The notes below the pieces were generated by a model. It ran no database searches and was not told where the DNA came from. It worked only from the letters and a program-made list of their open reading frames with translations. A stretch of DNA of 64,000 bases from Erwinia_E haradaeae_E (lineage in GTDB: Bacteria > Pseudomonadota > Gammaproteobacteria > Enterobacterales > Enterobacteriaceae), in NCBI RefSeq assembly GCF_900699015.1, contig NZ_LR217737.1:1-64000 (forward strand), read 5' to 3'. A program made the position numbers and the translations under genes. Positions 60,466 through 64,000 of this stretch are shown here, in pieces. The first letter of the stretch is position 1; the number at the start of each line of letters is the position of its first letter.

Positions 60466-61782
60466 CTATATTTTATGGTTTTTTTTCCAGTAATTATAGC
60501 AAAAAACTAGTATACCTGGTATGTATAGTAATATCGACCAAAGAAGATTGGTGAGTCCTGATGCATATAATAACCAAATTTCATAAAAACTTGCACTAGT
60601 TGCTATTATAGCAATTCCTAATTTCTTTAATCTTAGAGCTATTTTAAAAAGATACATTGTTACAAGTAAATAAGGTAATAATATCATTTCTGATGCAATA
60701 GTAAGGAGAATATTGTAGTCACAATTAGTGAGGTAAATGAGAATCAACCCAATTTGTACAAAGCTATTAGTAAGATAAAGAGAGACAGTTGGCGCTCCAT
60801 AAGAGTTCCGAAGACTTAGACTTGGCATAAGAAAACTTTTGTTAATTGCAGCAATAAGAGGAACTTCTGCTGCCATAATAGTCCAGCTTAGATATGCTCC
60901 ACATACTGAAAGAATTAGGCCGACTACTATAATAATAGTGCCCCAGATACCCATCAAGTGATTCATTAATCCAGCCATAGATGGATTATGCATAACCGAT
61001 AGCTCTGTGCGTGATATAACACCTAAAGATTCAAGTGTCACCATCATATAAATACCTAATGCGGCTAGAACTGCTAGTAATGTAGCGGAGCCAATATCAT
61101 TTTGATTTCGTGCTCTCTGTGACATCACTACTGCACCTTCAATTCCAATAAATACCCACAGAGTGATCAGCATAGCATCTTTTACTTGCTGCCAAATTGG
61201 TTTTTCTAATGCATGACCGATAAAATCTAATTGAAAGCAAGAATACTTAAAATTGATGCTAGCTAGTAAAATAAATAACCCTAGAGGTAGAAGTTTTCCA
61301 ATTGTGGCTATAAGATTAACATTTGCTGCAGTTTTTACCCCTTGTATAATTAATGCGTGAATTAGCCATAATAATACAGAGGATGCAAAGAGAGAATAGA
61401 AGGTATTACCATCTCCAAAGATAACATAGTCTGTAGAATCACTAAACATGCTTATAGAAGAAAAAATAATAACTAGATAAGCTACATTCGCAATAATAGC
61501 AGATAGCCAATATCCCCAGGCGGAGCAAAAACCAACTAAATTCCCAAAACCTACTTGAGCGTAAATAAAAATTCCACCATCTAGGTGAGGCTCTAATTTT
61601 CTTAGAAGGATTAATGTTAATGCTAAAAGAATAATTCCTATTCCAGTGATAGTCCAGGCTATTAGAAGTGCAGCTGGACTGGCGACGGCTGCCATATTTT
61701 GTGGTAAATTAAAAATACCGGCGCCTAGCATTGAACTTAAAACCAGTGCAGTAAGAGCACTCAATCCTAATTTTTTATCCAA
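60466..61782 (-). CDS. arcD: ArcD/YdgI-type basic amino acid antiporter
   Basis: APC superfamily, APA family, closest by eye to E. coli YdgI (putative arginine/ornithine antiporter). 438 aa (YdgI 460). Begins at TTG 61782 (MDKKLGLSALTALVLSSMLG) with GAGG upstream. Conserved GAGIFNLPQNMAAVASP, LDGGIFIYA, FCSAWGYW, GVKTAANVN, WVFIGIEGAVVMS and SWTIMAAEVP. About 11 membrane segments: the protein stops after YIPGILVFCYNYW, so the last helix of YdgI is missing. Substrate is inferred from homology only. Probably exchanges an amino acid or amine with the host. Confidence 0.85.
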   Translation of the reverse strand: MDKKLGLSALTALVLSSMLGAGIFNLPQNMAAVASPAALLIAWTITGIGIILLALTLILLRKLEPHLDGGIFIYAQVGFGNLVGFCSAWGYWLSAIIANVAYLVIIFSSISMFSDSTDYVIFGDGNTFYSLFASSVLLWLIHALIIQGVKTAANVNLIATIGKLLPLGLFILLASINFKYSCFQLDFIGHALEKPIWQQVKDAMLITLWVFIGIEGAVVMSQRARNQNDIGSATLLAVLAALGIYMMVTLESLGVISRTELSVMHNPSMAGLMNHLMGIWGTIIIVVGLILSVCGAYLSWTIMAAEVPLIAAINKSFLMPSLSLRNSYGAPTVSLYLTNSFVQIGLILIYLTNCDYNILLTIASEMILLPYLLVTMYLFKIALRLKKLGIAIIATSASFYEIWLLYASGLTNLLWSILLYIPGILVFCYNYWKKNHKI

Positions 61783-62546
61783 AAATACCTCAGATATAAA
61801 GTACTAGTTAATGTGAAAATTTTAATATAATTAATGGATGATACTAATAGTTTAGCATTAATTTTACTTTAAGATTAATTTATCATTAAAGTAGTATGTT
61901 GATTTGGAGCAATTTTCTTTTTTGAACAGAGAAACAGTGATAGAATAATAGATATTGAAATCTTTAGATGTAATTGTGATTTTATAGTTTAAACAATTAA
62001 ATTGTTTTGTTAGTCTACTCACTAAAATTCAGTTTAGTTTATATGGTATGGTCATAATGTATATAAATTTCCTTAATTTCTTTCTTCAATTATATTTTCT
62101 ATAACTTGTTAATTATCTTGTTTTTTTTATTAAAGAGTCAATATTATTCTTTATAGAAAATACTAATGTGACAGGTTTTCTTAAAAGTTTGAAAAATTTT
62201 TTAATTTGGTTCTATCTTTATTTGATTGTGGAATGACAAATTATCATGCTTGCAGCATACTGGGTACCTTTAACCATTAGAACGGACAATCGATATAATA
62301 TTAATTTGTAAATTAACAGTAAAAGAATATTATGACTAATCAAATCATCTTCATTATCTCCTACTTTATTATTTATAAGTAGATTTTTATAGAAGAGAAG
62401 TTAGATTTCATGAGATAGTATTATTAATTACAGTTGATTTTATATATTGATTTTTTCTATTAATTTTCTCTTTTTTATTACTATAGATAGATCGCTTATA
62501 GTAAAATGTATGTTATTCATAGTATTGATAATTTTTAAATATAGTA
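61783..62546. other. AT-rich spacer between sbcB and antiporter gene
   Basis: About 760 bp. No ORF. A perfect hairpin AAACAAT/ATTGTTT with loop TAA lies at 61991-62007. Otherwise nothing seen. Confidence 0.55.
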
Positions 62547-63983
62547 TTAGTGTGTATGTGCTTGAAGCTCCTTCGTATAGGACAAAAGATCTTCTAGGGT
62601 TGTTTTTTTATCTTGATTAAATTTATATAGCTCTAATAGAGAATATATATTTTCTATGTATTGATTAAAATATTTTTGATTAAGTATGGTGCGACGATGT
62701 TTAAGCCACATTTGTTTTTCTATAGCATCCAGAGTGGATGGAAAATTACGTGCACGAAAACGAAACAATAGTTTTGAAAGTCGTCTATCATGAAATGATA
62801 GATTTAGGGTAGATAGTTTTGTGGGGTGAGTTTTGCGTATAATTTGGATAGATAATTGATCAATAGGGTTAAAAAAACCTTGATAAAGTTGTGCATCAAC
62901 ATCATCTAGTGGTTGAAATGGTGGTTGTTCTGAGTAGAGCTCAATGATTTTTTTACGTATTTGAGGGTATTTCTGTAATTTTTTAAAGTTGTTTACACAA
63001 TGTTCGGTATTAATGTTAAGACGTGTAGAGTCTACTGGTCGTAACGTGTTGGCTGGTGTAATTATCGGGCATCTATTAAGATGGATAAGTTTCAGTGGGA
63101 TTGGAACGATTTCAAGATAGTTTTTATCATGTCCATATAGTTGTGCACGCAATTCATGATAGTTCATTTTAAATAAGGGAGCAATATTGCTGTCTAGATC
63201 GCAGGTTATCAATGTATTTTTGTTCTTGGGATGCCAGTCTAGTGGAGAAATTAAGCTAGTATACTTACGTTTTCTACCGAATGTGTTTGAAACATGTACT
63301 ATAATTTTCATTTCTCGTAGATTAATTAATTTGTTAAGTTGATTTTTATTTCGGTGGTGATATAGAAAATGGTAAAGGTTTGGTTGTTTTTTTTTGATGA
63401 GTTTAGCTAGCTCGATTGTAGCATAGACATCATCTTTAGCATCATGAATATGATTATGTGCAATTCCATTTTCTTGAGTAAGCGCTGCTAGTCGGAAGCT
63501 AGGAAATCCATCTAAATCTATAGGCCATTTTATTCCTTTTGGTCGTAAAGCATAGCATGTTCTTATTACATTTAGTAAATCCCATCTGCTGTTTTTGTTT
63601 TTCCAACTCCAAGAGTAAGGATCATAAAAATTACGATAGAAGAGATTTCGGCTAATCTCGTCATCAAAACGCAAGTTATTATAACCTATTATGCAAGTAT
63701 TCGGAACGTTAAAGATTTTATAAATCTGTTTGCTAAATTCTGATTCATTAATACCTCTATCGTACGCAATTTGCGGTGTGATTCCTGTAATAAGTACAGC
63801 TTCTGGTTGTGGTAGGTAATCTAGTGAAGGCTGACAGTATATAATTTTTGGTTCTTCAATGGGGTTGAAATTTATATCAGTACGAATAGCAGCAAACTGT
63901 GCTGGTCGATCCAGTGATGGATTTTTTCCAAAAGTCTCATAGTCATAAAATAGTAGTGTTGGTTCTATTGGTGTTGTTTTCAT
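62547..63983 (-). CDS. sbcB: Exodeoxyribonuclease I
   Basis: Processive 3'-5' single-strand DNA exonuclease acting in mismatch repair and recombination. 478 aa (E. coli 475). DEDD active site is complete: DYETFG near the N-terminus, Asp in NNLRFDDEISRN, and the HDAKDDVYAT His/Asp. The SH3-like and C-terminal helical domains (NVDAQLYQGF-type segment DVDAQLYQGFF) are present. Start ATG 63983, 17 bases from the window end; the upstream gene is not visible. Confidence 0.97.
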   Translation of the reverse strand: MKTTPIEPTLLFYDYETFGKNPSLDRPAQFAAIRTDINFNPIEEPKIIYCQPSLDYLPQPEAVLITGITPQIAYDRGINESEFSKQIYKIFNVPNTCIIGYNNLRFDDEISRNLFYRNFYDPYSWSWKNKNSRWDLLNVIRTCYALRPKGIKWPIDLDGFPSFRLAALTQENGIAHNHIHDAKDDVYATIELAKLIKKKQPNLYHFLYHHRNKNQLNKLINLREMKIIVHVSNTFGRKRKYTSLISPLDWHPKNKNTLITCDLDSNIAPLFKMNYHELRAQLYGHDKNYLEIVPIPLKLIHLNRCPIITPANTLRPVDSTRLNINTEHCVNNFKKLQKYPQIRKKIIELYSEQPPFQPLDDVDAQLYQGFFNPIDQLSIQIIRKTHPTKLSTLNLSFHDRRLSKLLFRFRARNFPSTLDAIEKQMWLKHRRTILNQKYFNQYIENIYSLLELYKFNQDKKTTLEDLLSYTKELQAHTH

Positions 63984-64000
63984 ATCATAAAAGTTATGGT

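Overview
The window is a strongly AT-rich piece of a reduced gammaproteobacterial chromosome. Every protein that can be named aligns almost end to end with an Enterobacterales (E. coli-type) homologue. About 41 kb of the 64 kb is coding (40 genes, about 65%). No tRNA, rRNA, insertion sequence, phage gene or CRISPR array was seen. Housekeeping genes are separated by long AT-rich stretches without ORFs. This fits an obligate insect endosymbiont (Blochmannia-like in style) in which lost genes have decayed without the spacers being removed. The genus cannot be fixed from the window.

Layout. 1-384: an oriC-like remnant with a perfect DnaA box, then mnmG. 3.9-9.2 kb (+): pyrG-eno, trxA, rho. 10.8-21 kb (-): apaH, the rpsP-rimM-trmD-rplS operon, purL, tadA. 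22.5-30 kb (+): rpiA, lgt, polA, purM-purN. 30.7 kb (-): tcdA. 34.2-37.2 kb (+): sppA-ansA. 37.5-46.9 kb (-): groES-groEL and the complete ATP synthase operon atpBEFHAGDC without atpI. 48.8-50.7 kb (+): gntK-gntU. 51.6-56.3 kb (-): rsxA-B-C-D-G, with rsxE and nth missing. 58 kb (+): prmB. 60.5-64 kb (-): an ArcD/YdgI-type antiporter and sbcB.

How the genes work together. The set covers purine synthesis (purL, purM, purN), CTP supply (pyrG), lower glycolysis and pentose phosphate entry (eno, rpiA, gntK-gntU), ATP synthase, translation and tRNA modification (mnmG, trmD, tadA, tcdA, prmB, rpsP, rplS, rimM), replication and repair (polA, sbcB), transcription termination (rho), redox (trxA, rsx), protein folding (groESL) and envelope (lgt, sppA). 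Regulatory sites that remain readable include a sigma-32-type promoter before groES, a long hairpin terminator after groEL, a 22-bp perfect hairpin after tadA, and a promoter plus palindrome before rpsP.

Most notable. TadA carries Asn at the position of the normally conserved Asp108, with a rewritten following segment. DNA polymerase I keeps its full length but has lost all four metal-binding carboxylates of the 3'-5' proofreading site. Other points are the oriC relic, the separation of mnmG from an inverted atp operon, the Rsx complex without RsxE, and a thioredoxin lacking Pro40. No wholly new multi-gene system was found.
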